Position numbers and translations under genes: made by a program. Below, one piece after another: positions 62,837 to 64,000 of a stretch of DNA of 64,000 bases. Position 1 is the first letter of the stretch. Each line of letters starts with the position of its first letter. Where the stretch lies: contig BMQD01000013.1 of assembly GCA_014647935.1 (NCBI GenBank), positions 124,001 to 188,000 of the forward strand, read 5' to 3'. This DNA comes from Planomonospora parontospora (GTDB lineage Bacteria; Actinomycetota; Actinomycetes; Streptosporangiales; Streptosporangiaceae). Below the pieces are notes generated by a model. It saw nothing but the letters and a program-made list of their open reading frames with translations. It was not told the origin of the DNA and made no database searches.

Positions 62837-63068
62837 GGTCCGCCTTCCGCCGTTTCCGGTTGATCACCGCTGATCGCGACTGGAGCATAACTTGCGCACA
62901 ACACCCGGGTTGAAAGTTTCAGGGCAACTACGAAACATTCCGACGAGGTTCCGTGCCGACGCGCGGTCCCGCCGGTCGTCTCCCTGGCGGGGCGGAGAAC
63001 GGTCCGCCCGCCCGCGCCCCCGGGACGCCGCGCCGCCCGGGACGTGCGCGGATGCCCCTGCGGGGACG

Positions 63069-63115
63069 CGACTGGGCCCGTGCCGCGGGAGGGGGTCGCG
63101 GCACGGGCCCAGTCG
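63069..63115 (-). terminator. Terminator hairpin of the sugar-ABC ATPase gene
   Basis: A perfect 19-bp stem: the left arm 63069-63087 begins CGACTGGGCCCG and the right arm 63097-63115 ends CGGGCCCAGTCG, with a 9-base loop. It starts 14 bp past the stop codon at 63130. Confidence 0.88.
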
Positions 63116-63129
63116 TCCTACGGGGATGG

Positions 63130-64000
<871 letters not shown>

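Overview
The window looks like a chromosomal segment of a high-GC filamentous actinomycete, probably of the Streptosporangiales. This is inferred from gene style, with no marker gene to confirm it. The signs are very high GC, frequent GTG and TTG starts, leaderless promoters, a SapB/ram-like lanthipeptide locus, a WhiJ-type XRE/DUF397 pair and a DUF574 methyltransferase. I saw no tRNA, rRNA, insertion sequence, phage gene or CRISPR array.

Layout. 1-3.6 kb: fused 2-oxoacid dehydrogenase E1 (5' end off window), a SnoaL-like protein and an M50 metallopeptidase. 3.7-14.3 kb: a class III lanthipeptide locus with an orphan histidine kinase, a RamC-like LanKC synthetase, three tandem near-identical precursor genes missed by ordinary gene-length cut-offs, a strong hairpin, two ABC exporters, a prolyl oligopeptidase that could remove the leader, and a divergent NarL-type response regulator. 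14.5-20.3 kb: a three-gene operon for an SMC-like ATPase and two putative partners, resembling MksBEF/Wadjet JetABC but without a JetD nuclease here. 20.4-25.2 kb: SbcCD on the opposite strand.

25.3-35.5 kb: two alpha/beta hydrolases, a crotonase, an LCP cell-wall ligase, an OSBS-like enolase-superfamily protein whose catalytic lysines are replaced, and two MFS exporters around a TetR gene with clear operators. 35.7-43.0 kb: a coupled five-gene minus-strand operon (SWIM zinc finger, DUF5691, MoxR AAA ATPase, DUF5682, VWA), a conserved actinobacterial NTPase module of unknown role. 43.1-49.4 kb: cupin, small hypothetical, aldehyde dehydrogenase, secreted LamG/FN3 protein, zinc-ribbon protein and methyltransferase.

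49.5-64.0 kb: secreted M14 carboxypeptidase, an RsbW-like ATPase divergent from an XRE/DUF397 pair, a lipoprotein plus unusual membrane FtsH-like protease, a carboxymuconolactone-decarboxylase-like protein, a patatin/DUF3376 protein, an SDR, a DUF574 methyltransferase and the C-terminal part of a MsiK/UgpC-type sugar-ABC ATPase running off the right edge.

The strongest candidates for a new system are the triplicated SapB-like lanthipeptide locus, the SMC three-gene operon and the SWIM/MoxR/VWA operon. Convergent gene ends often carry perfect GC-rich hairpins, and several intergenic gaps hold short tandem duplications.
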